Origin: Pseudomaricurvus alcaniphilus | GTDB lineage: Bacteria; Pseudomonadota; Gammaproteobacteria; Pseudomonadales; Cellvibrionaceae | Direction: 5' to 3' | Assembly: GCF_011440395.1 (NCBI RefSeq) | Contig: NZ_JAAOIX010000003.1 | Location: 372,001-436,000 of the forward strand | DNA length: 64,000 nucleotides | Part shown: piece after piece, positions 16,999-26,668 of the stretch | How the letters are laid out: every line of letters starts with the position of its first letter | Numbering within the stretch: the first letter of the stretch is position 1 | Notes under the pieces: model-generated | What the model saw: only the letters and a program-made list of their open reading frames with translations | What the model was told of the DNA's origin: nothing | Databases searched by the model: none | Position numbers and translations under genes: made by a program

Positions 16999-19900
16999 AT
17001 GCGTAAACAAGTTGCGATTATTGGACATTCTTTTCGGTTCCCCGGCTGCGGCCCGAAAACCTTCTGGCAGTCTTTGCTGGACAAGAAAGATCTCGTTACC
17101 GAGGTAGACCCGGAGCGCTGGAGCAAAGAGACCTACCAGCACCCGGAAAAAGGCCACCAGGGCAGCACTTACAGTTTCGCCGCCGGCAGCCTGGGTGATG
17201 TGAGTGGTTTCGACGCCGGTTTCTTTGGACTGTCCCCCCGCGAAGTCATGCATATGGACCCCCAGCAGCGCCTGTTGCTGGAAATGAGCTGGGAGGCAAT
17301 GGAGTCCGCGGGTATCCCGCCTTCACGTCTGCGCGGTAGCAATACCGGGGTATTTATCGGGATCGCCAGTGGCGATTACGGCTATCGGTTTGCCGATGAC
17401 TGGTGCTCAATTGGTCCCAATACCGGTACCGGTACGGCGCCCAGTATCGCCTCCAACCGCATCTCCTATGTGTTTGACTTGCGCGGCCCGAGCATTTCCA
17501 TGGACACCGCCTGCTCATCCTCTATGGTGGCGTTTCACCAGGCCTGTCGGTCCATTCTCTCCGGTGAAACCGAGCAGGCATTGACCGGTGGTATCAGCCT
17601 GCACCTGCACCCTTACGGCTTTATTGTTTTCGCCCAGGCCACCATGCTCTCGCCCTCCGGTCGCTGCCAGGTGTTTGACGCCGCCGGTGACGGCTATGTG
17701 CGCTCCGAGGGTGGCGGGGTGTTCCTGCTCAAGGATTACGCCAAGGCCGTGGCTGACGGCGACCCCATTCTCGCCGTAGTGGCGGCCAGTGCGGTCAATA
17801 CCGACGGTCACAAGTCTGGCTTGACCGTTCCCAGCATTGAAGCCCAGGCAAACCTGATGCGCCAGGCCTACGCGCAGGCTGGCATCGGTCCGGACGACGT
17901 CGATTACCTGGAGGCCCACGGCACCGGTACGCCGGTGGGTGATCCGATCGAGGCCTGCGCCATTGGCCGGGCCCTCGGCCAGCAGCGCAGCCGGCCCTTG
18001 CCCATCGGCTCGGTCAAGTCCAATCTCGGTCACCTGGAAACCGCCTCGGGTGTGGCGGGGCTGGCCAAGGCGCTGTATGCCATCAGGCACCGGGCGGTGC
18101 CGGCGACCATAGGCATCAAGCAAATCAACCCCAATATTCTCACCGAGGAGTGGAATATTGAAGTCGTCACCGACACCATGCAACTGGATCCGGAAAAACC
18201 CCTTTGCATCGGCATCAACTCGTTTGGTTTCGGCGGTGCCAACGCCCACGTGGTGCTGCAGAGCCCGCCGCCAATGCCAAAGGCACCAGTGCGCTCCCGG
18301 CGTACCAAGTCGGCGGCCATAAAACAGCCATTGCCGCTGCGACTTTCCGCGCGCTCGCCAGAGGCCCTGCGCGCCCTGGCCGGTGATATGGGGGATCTGA
18401 TCGGCAGCGCCGGGAGCTCTCTCTACGATATCGCCTGGGCCAGCCACACACAGCGGGATTTACACTGCCAGGCGCTGTTGACGTTTGTCGAAGACCCCGA
18501 CAGTGCCGCTGCCAGCCTGCACGATTTCGCCCTTAACGGCTCCGCCCCGGGGGTTTATACTGCGGCCGCCAAGTTGCAGGCTGAGGGGCCGGTGTTTGTT
18601 TATTCCGGCAATGGTTGCCAGTGGGAGCAGATGGGCAAACTGTTATTGACCCAGTCCCGAGAGTTTCGCCAGTCCATCACCAAGGTGGACAAGATTTTTG
18701 CCAAATACGCCGACTTTTCCCTGTTGGAGGAGTTCGAGGGTTTAAATGGGACAGGGCGCTACAGCCGCACCGAAGTTGCCCAGCCCGCCCTGTTTGCCCT
18801 GCAGGTGGGCATTACCGAGTGGCTGCGCAGCCGGGGCATCCAGCCCGTGGCAGTGATCGGCCACAGTGTCGGTGAGGCCGCCGCGGCCTGGGCCTCTGGC
18901 GCCCTGAGCCTGGAGCAGGCGGTCAAGGTGATCTACTACCGCAGTTACTACCAGGGCAAGACTGCGGGCCTCGGGCAGATGACGGCGGTGGCCTGCAGTG
19001 CGGTGGAGATGGAGAGCCTGCTGCAAGAGTTGCAACCGGGTGTGGTCTGCGTGGCGGGCGCCAGTAGCCCGCGGGGAATAACCATCGCCGGGGAAGTGGC
19101 GGGGCTGGAGATTGTGGAGGCATTTTTGTCCTTGCATTCCCTGCGCTTTAAACGTCTCGATCTGGACTACGCCTTCCACAGCCCATTAATGGATTCGGTA
19201 GAATCTGGCATCAAGGCTGCACTGGCGGATCTGCAACCCAGTGCCACTAAAGTACCTTTTATATCCACAGTGACCGGCGCTGAGTTGTCGGGCACCGAGC
19301 TGGTGGCGGACTACTGGTGGCGCAATGTGCGCGAACCGGTAGCGTTTGCCGATGCCCTGGCATTATTGGCAGAGCGCCAGCTGAACACCTTTGTTGAGCT
19401 GGGCGGACACCCGGTTCTGCGGGGCTACCTGAATGAAAACCTGCGCGCTAACGAAATCAGTGGCACCGTGATTGCGACCCTGTCGCGCCGTGAAGGCGAC
19501 CAGGAAAAGTTGGAGCAGGCCTACGCCCAGCTGCTGCTGTGTGGCCTCGGCTTTGAATTGGAGCGCTGGTTCCCGGTGGCCGGCGAGCGAGTAGAGTTAC
19601 CGGTTTATCCCTGGCAGCGCCAGGAATTCTGGCACCCCACCAGCGCCGAGTCGATCGGCTTGCTGGACCGGCACTACGAGCACCCGCTGCTCGGCTATCG
19701 CCTGTCCCGCACCGGATTGACCTGGGAGGCGCACCTGGATACCCAGCGCCAGCCCTGGCTCGCGGATCACCAGGTCGGTGATGGTGTGGTGTTCCCGGGT
19801 GCCGGTTTTGTCGAGTTGATCCTCGCCGCGGCGTCCGCCTGGAAGTCATCTACAGTGATCGATATCGAGGATTTTGAAATTCTCGCGCCGCTGTTGCTGG

Positions 19901-22900
19901 ACCAGAGTCACACCAAGGTGGTGCGCACTGAAATCAATCCCGGCAATGGCCAGGTGCGAATCAGTAGCCGCGAACTGGCCAAGCAGGAAGACTGGCGTGA
20001 GCACGTAAGGGCGCGCATCTTCAGCGGCACCGTCGGTTTGCAGTTGACGCGCCAGGCGCAACCGCTGCCCACCCGCAAGCCGGATTTTCTGCGCCAGCAG
20101 CACCTGCAGGACGCCGCTGAAATTGGTCTCGATTACGGCCCTGCATTCCAGGCGGTGTCCCACGGTTGGCTCGAGGGCGACAGTGTCATCGGCGCCTGCG
20201 AATGCCCGCCGGTTATTGCCGAAGCACTGCCAGAAAGCCTGCTCCACCCGGGCATTCTCGACTCCGCCTTGCAATTGTTTATTCAGTTACTGCTGGCCAG
20301 GCGGGGCAGCTATCCCGGTGTCGGCTTCGTACCGACACGGGTTGGCCGGGTGCAGTTCGATGCCTACCAGGTTGGGCAGGAACCCAGCTACCTCTGCTTG
20401 CGCCAAAAACGGCTCTCTCCCCACTCGCTGTTGGCCGATATCGAAATCTTTGCCAGTGACGGCAGCGCCATAGCGGTACTTACCGATGTGCGCTTCCAGC
20501 CGGTGCCCCTGCGCGGAGCCAAGCGCCTAAATATCCAGATGCTGGACTACGAGCTGGTTCCGGCGCCACTGCAAAATCGCATGCCGGCCATCGATATACC
20601 GGGTTGGCAGCGCACCCAGCTGGATTACAGCGCCCACCTGCTCGCCGATAGCGCCTACGCGGCGGAGCTGGAGCCGCTGCTGGACACGCTGGTAACCACC
20701 TTTATAGCCGCCGCGTTGCAGCAACCGCGCAACCTGCAGGCACTGGATGGCAGCGCCCGCCAGTGGGCCCAGAGTCTGCTGGATGAAGGCAGCCTTGAAG
20801 TCAACGAAGGTGGTGACCTGCAGGTTGCGGTGGATGTCCCGGACGTGGAGCCACAGCAGTTCTGGCAAATGCTGGCGCAGGAATATCCGGCCTCCTTCCC
20901 GCTGATTCAAGCGGTGGGCCGCTTCGGTTTGCAATTGCAGCACTGGCTCGATGGCGAGTCACTGGAGTTTTTGCCCGATGAACGCCTGTATATGGAACTC
21001 AGTCGCACCATCAGCGGCGAGCAGGCACTGGAATCCATCGCCGCCAGTTGGGCCCAGGGTATTGGCGAACTGGTCGGCCACCTCGGCACCGACCAGCGCC
21101 TTTCGGTCATGGAGTTTGGCGCCGGCCGGCCGATCCTGGCTCGGGCCGTGTGCAGCGGCCTGGATTTTGATCGCGCGGACTATACATTCCTGTCGGAAAA
21201 CGCCGACAGCGTTGCCGAAGCCAGTAACCAGCTGGACAGCTTTCCCCAGGCGCGGGTAGAGCGCCTCGATCCGGGCGCGGCCCCGGACCCGGCGATTCCG
21301 GCGGCACAGCTGGTCTTTGTGCACCTGGATACCCTGGCCCTGGCGGACGCACGCCAGTTACTGCAAGCCGTTAGGCGCCGCAGTTTACCCGGTGCCCGGG
21401 TGTTGCTGCTGGGGCGCTATCCGTCTTTTTGGTTGAACCAGGTGTTTGCCGCCAACCCCGGCTGGTGGCAAGCGGGTGGCCAAACCCGGCAGTTGTCGCT
21501 GGAGAATTGGCAAACATTGCTGGCAGAGCAGGGCTTTGCCGTGCAGCAGTCGGTGGCCGGTGATGGCGCCGGCACTTTCTGCCTGGCCTGTGAAGTCGAT
21601 GCAACCGGCGAGAACGAGGTAGTGCCGGAATCGCTGCCCTCGGCGAGCGCCTGGTTGTTGCTCGGCGCCGAGGGGGATCGCCCGCTGGCGCAGCAACTGC
21701 TTGAATCAGCCGCGCAATCCACCTCACAATCCTCCTCACAATCCGCCGCCCAATCGGCAACCCGGACCGAACTTCCCAGCGTTGCTCAATGCGACGACCT
21801 GGGTGCCCTGAATAATGAATTGCTGGCGCTGCCAGCCAGTTGCGAAACCGTGCGCATCATCGTGCTCAGCGACCTGTTTGATCGCAGTAGCAGTGCCGCC
21901 CAGGTGCAGCACTGTGCTCGCCTCAGGGATGTGCTCAAGTTGATCGAGGCCCAGCCGCGCCAGGTGGAGTGCTGGGTGTTGACCACGGGGGTCGGGGCGC
22001 TGCTGACCACCGACAGCAACTTGCTGGCCGGGGGCGCAACTGCGCCCATGGACGCGGCCTGCTGGGGTTTTGTGCGCTCGCTCATGAATGAGGCGTCCCG
22101 CACCCAGTTTCGCCTGGTCGACCTGCCGCTCAAACCCGACACCGCAGCACTCACAGCGCTGGCGCAATTGCTGCAACAGGGCACTGACGAAGACGAGCAG
22201 GTGCTGTTCGCCGATGGCAGCCGCTTTGTGCCGCGCCTGAAAACAGTACACGAACAGGCAGACTCGCAGTCGGGTAACCGGCGTGAAGCCGTGACCCTGG
22301 GGTTCGATCTGCCCGGGCAATTGCGCAACTTGCGCTGGCTGGGCACGCCCCTGGCGGAGCCGGGCGCCGGCGAGGTGGAAGTGGAAGTGGATGCCACCGG
22401 CCTCAATTTCCGCGATGTCATGTACGCCCTGGGCATGCTTTCCGATGAAGCCATTGAAAACGGCTTTTCCGGGCCGACCCTGGGGCTGGAATTTGCCGGC
22501 CGGGTGGTGGCGACCGGGCCGGATGTGACCGACTTCCGCCCCGGCGATGCCGTGGTCGGCTTTGGTCCCTCCAGTTTCAGCAATCGCATGATTGCACCGG
22601 TCAACGCTATCGCTCACATTCCCGCCGAACTGTCGGCGGAGTCTGCGGCCACTATTCCGACGACGTTTTTTACGGTCTATTATGCTCTCAAGCACCTCGC
22701 CCAGCTGCAGCCGGGTGAGCGTATTTTGATCCACGGGGCTGCCGGCGGTGTCGGTTTGGCGGCGATCCAGGTGGCGAGCTGGCTGGGTGCCGAAATCTTT
22801 GCCACGGTCGGTTCGCCCGCCAAGCGCGACGTGGTGCGGCTACTGGGTGTGGACAACATTTACGATTCCCGCTCGTTGAGCTTTGGCGAAGAAATCCTGG

Positions 22901-24489
22901 CCGCGACCCCCGATGGCAAGGGGGTCGACGTAGTCCTCAACTCCCTCGCCGGTGAGGCCATCAACCAGAATCTGCGGGTGCTGAAACCCTTTGGCCGGTT
23001 TCTGGAGCTGGGCAAGCGGGACTTCTACGAAAATACGGCCATTGGCCTGCGGCCTTTCCGCAACAACATCAGTTATTTCGGCATCGATTCCGACCAGTTA
23101 ATGAGCGAGCGCCCGCAGCTTACCGCGACCCTGTTCCGGGAGATGATGGCGCTGTTTGCCGATGGCACCTTCTACCCGCTGCCCTACACCAGCTTTTCCG
23201 CCGACAAGGTGGTGGAGGCGTTTCGGTTTATGCAGCAGGCTCGCCAGATTGGCAAGGTGGTGGTCAACTATCGTCAGCTGCCCCGGGCCGAGGTTCGCAA
23301 TGGCACAGCGGAAACGTCCGCGGCACTGCAGCTCGACGCCGACGCGACTTACCTGGTCACCGGTGGTTTGGCGGGCTTCGGCCTGCGCACTGCGGCCTGG
23401 TTGGTGGAGAAGGGCGCTCGCCAGTTGGTGTTACTGAGTCGCAGTGGCCTCAAGGGTGAGGCTGCCAAAGCCGGGGTCGCCGAACTCGAGGCGCGGGGCG
23501 CGGCGGTAACCGCGGTGGCTTGCGATATCGCCGACCGCGCTGCGGTCAAGGCGCTGCTGAGCCAGATTGCCCGGGACTTGCCGCCGTTAAAAGGTGTGGT
23601 TCACGCCGCCTGCGTGTTTGACGATGCCCTGGCGATTAATATGTCCGACAGCCAGATCGCCGCGGTCATGGCGCCCAAAGTAGAGGGTGCCCAGGTGCTG
23701 CACGAGCTGACCCGCAGTCTCGAGCTGGATTTGTTTGTCTTGTTTTCCTCCGCCACCACCTGTTTCGGCAATCCCGGGCAGAGTAATTACGTGGCGGCTA
23801 ACCACTGGCTGGAAGGCCTGGCGGTGACGCGCAAGGCACAGGGGCTGGCGGCTACATGCGTGCGTTTTGGCGCCATTGACGATGTCGGGTACCTGGCCCG
23901 CAATGAAGCTATCAAGGGCGCGCTGGAAAGTCGTATGGGCGGGCGGGCCCTGAGCTCGGATCTGGCCCTGGCGATGCTGGAAAAAATGCTGCTCGACGGC
24001 GTAACCTTGCGCGCGGTGCTGGAATTGGAGTGGTCCTCCATGGCGCGCTTCCTGCCCAATGCCTTGGCGCCGAAGTTTCGCCAGCTGGCGCTGCTGGCTG
24101 GCGACAGTGGCGATATGTTAGGCTCAGCGGCAGAACTGTTGATGTTCCTGGAGGGCCTGGCCCCGGAGGAGCAACACGCGGAAGTGGTGGCCATGCTCCG
24201 CAAGAACCTGAGCCAGATCCTGATGTTGCCGGAGGAACAAATCGGAGCTGATGCATCGGTCTTCGACCTGGGTTTCGATTCCCTTATGGGGGTAGAATTG
24301 ATGGTGGCCATCGAGGAGCGCTTCGGTGTGCAGCTGCCGGCCATGACCTTGAGCGAAGCCACAACGCTCAATAAACTGGCGGCCAAGCTGCTGTCGAAAC
24401 TGTTCGCGGACGGTGCTGATGACGACGCTGGCACCATTGAGTATATGGCGATTCAACACGGCGTCAGCGATGAGGATATGACTGGATGA
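16999..24489 (+). CDS. wcbR: Iterative highly reducing type I polyketide/fatty-acid synthase of the capsule locus (WcbR-like)
   Basis: 2496 residues from the ATG at 16999 (a TTG at 16987 is also in frame). Domain order: KS (1-~425, active-site Cys about 172 in DTACSSS), AT (~530-830, GHSVGE with Ser 623), DH (~890-1180, His 924 in HQVGDGVVFP), a degenerate methyltransferase-like region (~1320-1520, MEFGAGRP in place of the usual SAM loop), a pseudo-KR containing a Gln/Ser-rich insert near 21700-21770, ER (~1770-2080, GAAGGVGLAAIQ), KR (~2115-2300, TGGLAGFG, Tyr 2264) and ACP (Ser 2428 in GFDSL). There is no thioesterase. A single fully reducing module implies iterative synthesis of a saturated acyl chain held on the ACP. 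The gene overlaps the next by ATGA, and that PLP enzyme probably releases the chain. The synthase is similar in context to WcbR of the Burkholderia pseudomallei capsule cluster. Confidence 0.93.
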   Translation: MRKQVAIIGHSFRFPGCGPKTFWQSLLDKKDLVTEVDPERWSKETYQHPEKGHQGSTYSFAAGSLGDVSGFDAGFFGLSPREVMHMDPQQRLLLEMSWEAMESAGIPPSRLRGSNTGVFIGIASGDYGYRFADDWCSIGPNTGTGTAPSIASNRISYVFDLRGPSISMDTACSSSMVAFHQACRSILSGETEQALTGGISLHLHPYGFIVFAQATMLSPSGRCQVFDAAGDGYVRSEGGGVFLLKDYAKAVADGDPILAVVAASAVNTDGHKSGLTVPSIEAQANLMRQAYAQAGIGPDDVDYLEAHGTGTPVGDPIEACAIGRALGQQRSRPLPIGSVKSNLGHLETASGVAGLAKALYAIRHRAVPATIGIKQINPNILTEEWNIEVVTDTMQLDPEKPLCIGINSFGFGGANAHVVLQSPPPMPKAPVRSRRTKSAAIKQPLPLRLSARSPEALRALAGDMGDLIGSAGSSLYDIAWASHTQRDLHCQALLTFVEDPDSAAASLHDFALNGSAPGVYTAAAKLQAEGPVFVYSGNGCQWEQMGKLLLTQSREFRQSITKVDKIFAKYADFSLLEEFEGLNGTGRYSRTEVAQPALFALQVGITEWLRSRGIQPVAVIGHSVGEAAAAWASGALSLEQAVKVIYYRSYYQGKTAGLGQMTAVACSAVEMESLLQELQPGVVCVAGASSPRGITIAGEVAGLEIVEAFLSLHSLRFKRLDLDYAFHSPLMDSVESGIKAALADLQPSATKVPFISTVTGAELSGTELVADYWWRNVREPVAFADALALLAERQLNTFVELGGHPVLRGYLNENLRANEISGTVIATLSRREGDQEKLEQAYAQLLLCGLGFELERWFPVAGERVELPVYPWQRQEFWHPTSAESIGLLDRHYEHPLLGYRLSRTGLTWEAHLDTQRQPWLADHQVGDGVVFPGAGFVELILAAASAWKSSTVIDIEDFEILAPLLLDQSHTKVVRTEINPGNGQVRISSRELAKQEDWREHVRARIFSGTVGLQLTRQAQPLPTRKPDFLRQQHLQDAAEIGLDYGPAFQAVSHGWLEGDSVIGACECPPVIAEALPESLLHPGILDSALQLFIQLLLARRGSYPGVGFVPTRVGRVQFDAYQVGQEPSYLCLRQKRLSPHSLLADIEIFASDGSAIAVLTDVRFQPVPLRGAKRLNIQMLDYELVPAPLQNRMPAIDIPGWQRTQLDYSAHLLADSAYAAELEPLLDTLVTTFIAAALQQPRNLQALDGSARQWAQSLLDEGSLEVNEGGDLQVAVDVPDVEPQQFWQMLAQEYPASFPLIQAVGRFGLQLQHWLDGESLEFLPDERLYMELSRTISGEQALESIAASWAQGIGELVGHLGTDQRLSVMEFGAGRPILARAVCSGLDFDRADYTFLSENADSVAEASNQLDSFPQARVERLDPGAAPDPAIPAAQLVFVHLDTLALADARQLLQAVRRRSLPGARVLLLGRYPSFWLNQVFAANPGWWQAGGQTRQLSLENWQTLLAEQGFAVQQSVAGDGAGTFCLACEVDATGENEVVPESLPSASAWLLLGAEGDRPLAQQLLESAAQSTSQSSSQSAAQSATRTELPSVAQCDDLGALNNELLALPASCETVRIIVLSDLFDRSSSAAQVQHCARLRDVLKLIEAQPRQVECWVLTTGVGALLTTDSNLLAGGATAPMDAACWGFVRSLMNEASRTQFRLVDLPLKPDTAALTALAQLLQQGTDEDEQVLFADGSRFVPRLKTVHEQADSQSGNRREAVTLGFDLPGQLRNLRWLGTPLAEPGAGEVEVEVDATGLNFRDVMYALGMLSDEAIENGFSGPTLGLEFAGRVVATGPDVTDFRPGDAVVGFGPSSFSNRMIAPVNAIAHIPAELSAESAATIPTTFFTVYYALKHLAQLQPGERILIHGAAGGVGLAAIQVASWLGAEIFATVGSPAKRDVVRLLGVDNIYDSRSLSFGEEILAATPDGKGVDVVLNSLAGEAINQNLRVLKPFGRFLELGKRDFYENTAIGLRPFRNNISYFGIDSDQLMSERPQLTATLFREMMALFADGTFYPLPYTSFSADKVVEAFRFMQQARQIGKVVVNYRQLPRAEVRNGTAETSAALQLDADATYLVTGGLAGFGLRTAAWLVEKGARQLVLLSRSGLKGEAAKAGVAELEARGAAVTAVACDIADRAAVKALLSQIARDLPPLKGVVHAACVFDDALAINMSDSQIAAVMAPKVEGAQVLHELTRSLELDLFVLFSSATTCFGNPGQSNYVAANHWLEGLAVTRKAQGLAATCVRFGAIDDVGYLARNEAIKGALESRMGGRALSSDLALAMLEKMLLDGVTLRAVLELEWSSMARFLPNALAPKFRQLALLAGDSGDMLGSAAELLMFLEGLAPEEQHAEVVAMLRKNLSQILMLPEEQIGADASVFDLGFDSLMGVELMVAIEERFGVQLPAMTLSEATTLNKLAAKLLSKLFADGADDDAGTIEYMAIQHGVSDEDMTG

Positions 24490-25805
24490 AACTCGATAAG
24501 TCGTTGAAAAACAAACTGATCGAGCAGTCTCTCAAGGGTAAGTTGAAGCGCAATGAGCAGCTGGCGGGCAAGGGTCTGGGGTTGTCGTTCGACGCCGCCG
24601 ATGACCGCGCTCGCTACACCGATTTCCGCAGCCACCCGGCCTACAAGCAAATTGAAATCATGCGCGAGGGTTCGGCCTCGCTGGGGATCGAAGACCCGTT
24701 TTTCCGCCTGCACGAAGGTTGCAGCGGCGCCACGGCGGTGATCGGCGGCAAAACCTACGTCAATTACGCCAGCTACAATTATTTGGGCCTGGCGGGGCAC
24801 CCGGAGGTGATCAAGGCATCGGCGGAAGCTGCGGCCCGCTACGGCACCTCGGTATCTGCCAGCCGTATTGTCTCCGGCGAGCGACCGGTGCACCAGCAAC
24901 TGGAGCGCGAGCTGGCAGCACTGTATCAAGCAGATGATGCCCTGGCGCTGGTCAGCGGCCACGCCACCAATGTGTCGGTAATCGGCTACTTGATGGGCCC
25001 TAAAGACCTGGTGCTGCACGATGAGTACATTCACAACAGCAGCCTGGTGGGGGCGCAGCTGTCCGGGGCGCGGCGCATGCCGTTCAAGCACAATAGCGTC
25101 GAGGCGCTGGAACAACTGCTGGTCCAGCACCGCGGTCAGTTCGAGCGGGTATTGATCGTCACCGAGGGCCTGTTCAGTATGGACGGCGACGTGCCGGATT
25201 TGCGCGCCATGGTAAACCTCAAACAGCGCCACCAGGCCTGGCTGATGGTGGATGAAGCCCATGCGCTGGGCGTACTGGGTGAAAAAGGGCTGGGCAGCTT
25301 TGAGCTCACCGGGGTAAATCCCACCGATGTCGATATCTGGATGGGTACCCTGAGCAAGACCTTGTCGGGCTGTGGCGGCTATATCGCCGGAGTACAGCCG
25401 TTGATCGATATCTTGCGCAACCTGGCGCCGGGCTTTCTCTACAGTGTGGGCATGCCGGCACCGACTGCGGCGGCGTCGCTGCAGGCCTTGCAAATCTTTC
25501 TGCGCGAGCCGGAGCGGGTGAGCCGCAACCAGCGCAATTCAGAGGTGTTTTTGCAACGCGCCAGGGCGCTGGGGCTGGATACCGGCAGCAGTGTTGGCCG
25601 GGCGGTGGTGCCGGTAATCCTCGGCGGCTCAGTCAAGGCTGCGCGCCTGTCGGCGGAGCTGTTTCGCAACGGCATCAATGTGCAGCCGATTCTCTACCCG
25701 GCGGTGCCGGAAAAAAGTGCCCGCCTGCGCTTTTTTATCTCCAGCGAGCACACTGACAGCCAGTTGACGGAAACCTGTGCCGTCCTGCAAGCCTACATGG
25801 ATTGA
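24486..25805 (+). CDS. wcbT: Alpha-oxoamine synthase family PLP enzyme (WcbT-like, serine-palmitoyltransferase-like)
   Basis: 439 residues, longer than biotin-type AONS (~385) because of an N-terminal extension. Family marks: YVNYASYNYLGLAGHPEV, GTSVSASRIVSGE, SGHATNVSVI, HDEYIHNS, the aspartate/histidine of VDEAHALGVLG, and the PLP-binding Lys 291 in GTLSKTLSGCGGYIAG. Such enzymes condense an amino acid with an acyl thioester and lose CO2, giving a 3-keto-amino product; serine palmitoyltransferase is the sphingolipid example. Here the acyl donor is probably the ACP of the upstream synthase, since the genes overlap by four bases and the synthase has no thioesterase. Product identity (serine- or glycine-derived) is not readable. 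KBL and AONS activities are alternatives. Confidence 0.92.
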   Translation: MKLDKSLKNKLIEQSLKGKLKRNEQLAGKGLGLSFDAADDRARYTDFRSHPAYKQIEIMREGSASLGIEDPFFRLHEGCSGATAVIGGKTYVNYASYNYLGLAGHPEVIKASAEAAARYGTSVSASRIVSGERPVHQQLERELAALYQADDALALVSGHATNVSVIGYLMGPKDLVLHDEYIHNSSLVGAQLSGARRMPFKHNSVEALEQLLVQHRGQFERVLIVTEGLFSMDGDVPDLRAMVNLKQRHQAWLMVDEAHALGVLGEKGLGSFELTGVNPTDVDIWMGTLSKTLSGCGGYIAGVQPLIDILRNLAPGFLYSVGMPAPTAAASLQALQIFLREPERVSRNQRNSEVFLQRARALGLDTGSSVGRAVVPVILGGSVKAARLSAELFRNGINVQPILYPAVPEKSARLRFFISSEHTDSQLTETCAVLQAYMD

Positions 25806-25882
25806 GCCGGGCGCGATCTGTTCCGCAGTAGAGGTCGCAAAACAGCCTCCAGAATTAATGGATTATTGACAGGGCCCTGGCA

Positions 25883-26668
25883 TTGACCCAGCATTCGACA
25901 CATACCCTTGACAAGACCGTACTGATTACCGGCGCCTCCGGCGCGATCGGCCAGGCTCTGGCTGTCTGTTACGCGCAGCCGGGTACGACCCTGATTCTGC
26001 AGGGCCGGGACCAAGCCAGGCTGGAGCAGACCGCTGCCGCCTGCACTGGCGCCGGTGCCGAGGTCCGGCAGCAGGCGTTGGACCTGACCGATACCGAGGC
26101 CACTCTCGCCTGGCTGGAGACCGTCTGCGCCGAGCGAGTGCCGGATGTGTTTATCGCCAACGCCGGCATGAATATCGGCATTGGCAAGGGCTTTGAGGGG
26201 GAGCGGCTGGAGCAGGTTGCCGCGCTGCTCGACCTGAATGTGCGCTCAACCCTGTTGATGACCACCTTTATCGCCGCGCGTATGCGCAGGGCAGGGGCCG
26301 GTCAAATTGCCCTGGTCAGTTCGCTGGCGGCCTTCTATGGCCTGCCGGTGACGCCCAGCTACTCTGCCAGTAAAGCGGCAGTCAAGGCCTACGGTGAAGG
26401 CTTGCGGGGAGCGCTGGCGCGGTTTGGGGTGGGGGTTAGTGTCATTATGCCGGGCTACGTGGATTCGGCCATGTGCCGGGGCATGGCCGGGCCGAAGCCG
26501 TTTTTGTGGCAACCGCAGCGAGCCGCCGAAAAAATACGCGCCGCCATCGATGCCAATCGGGCGCGGCTGAGCTTTCCGTTTCCGCTCAACCTCGGCTGCT
26601 GGTTTCTGGCGGTCTTGCCAGCAGCGCTTTCACAGCGAATCTTGCGTTGGCTCGACTATGGCGGCTGA
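25883..26668 (+). CDS. Short-chain dehydrogenase/reductase, likely 3-keto-lipid reductase
   Basis: 261 residues, apparently starting at TTG 25883; no ATG is available upstream in frame, and a CTG two codons earlier is also possible. Classical SDR features: TGASGAIG at residues 16-23, NAG near 95, a Ser-containing SSLAAFYG strand, and catalytic YSASK with Tyr 160 and Lys 164. The C-terminus has a hydrophobic stretch (LGCWFLAVLPAALS) that may associate with the membrane. Its position directly after the oxoamine synthase suggests reduction of the 3-keto group to an alcohol, as 3-ketosphinganine reductase does. That assignment is by context; the role is analogous to the SDR of other WcbR/WcbT loci. 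It overlaps the next gene by 11 bases. Confidence 0.88.
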   Translation: MTQHSTHTLDKTVLITGASGAIGQALAVCYAQPGTTLILQGRDQARLEQTAAACTGAGAEVRQQALDLTDTEATLAWLETVCAERVPDVFIANAGMNIGIGKGFEGERLEQVAALLDLNVRSTLLMTTFIAARMRRAGAGQIALVSSLAAFYGLPVTPSYSASKAAVKAYGEGLRGALARFGVGVSVIMPGYVDSAMCRGMAGPKPFLWQPQRAAEKIRAAIDANRARLSFPFPLNLGCWFLAVLPAALSQRILRWLDYGG

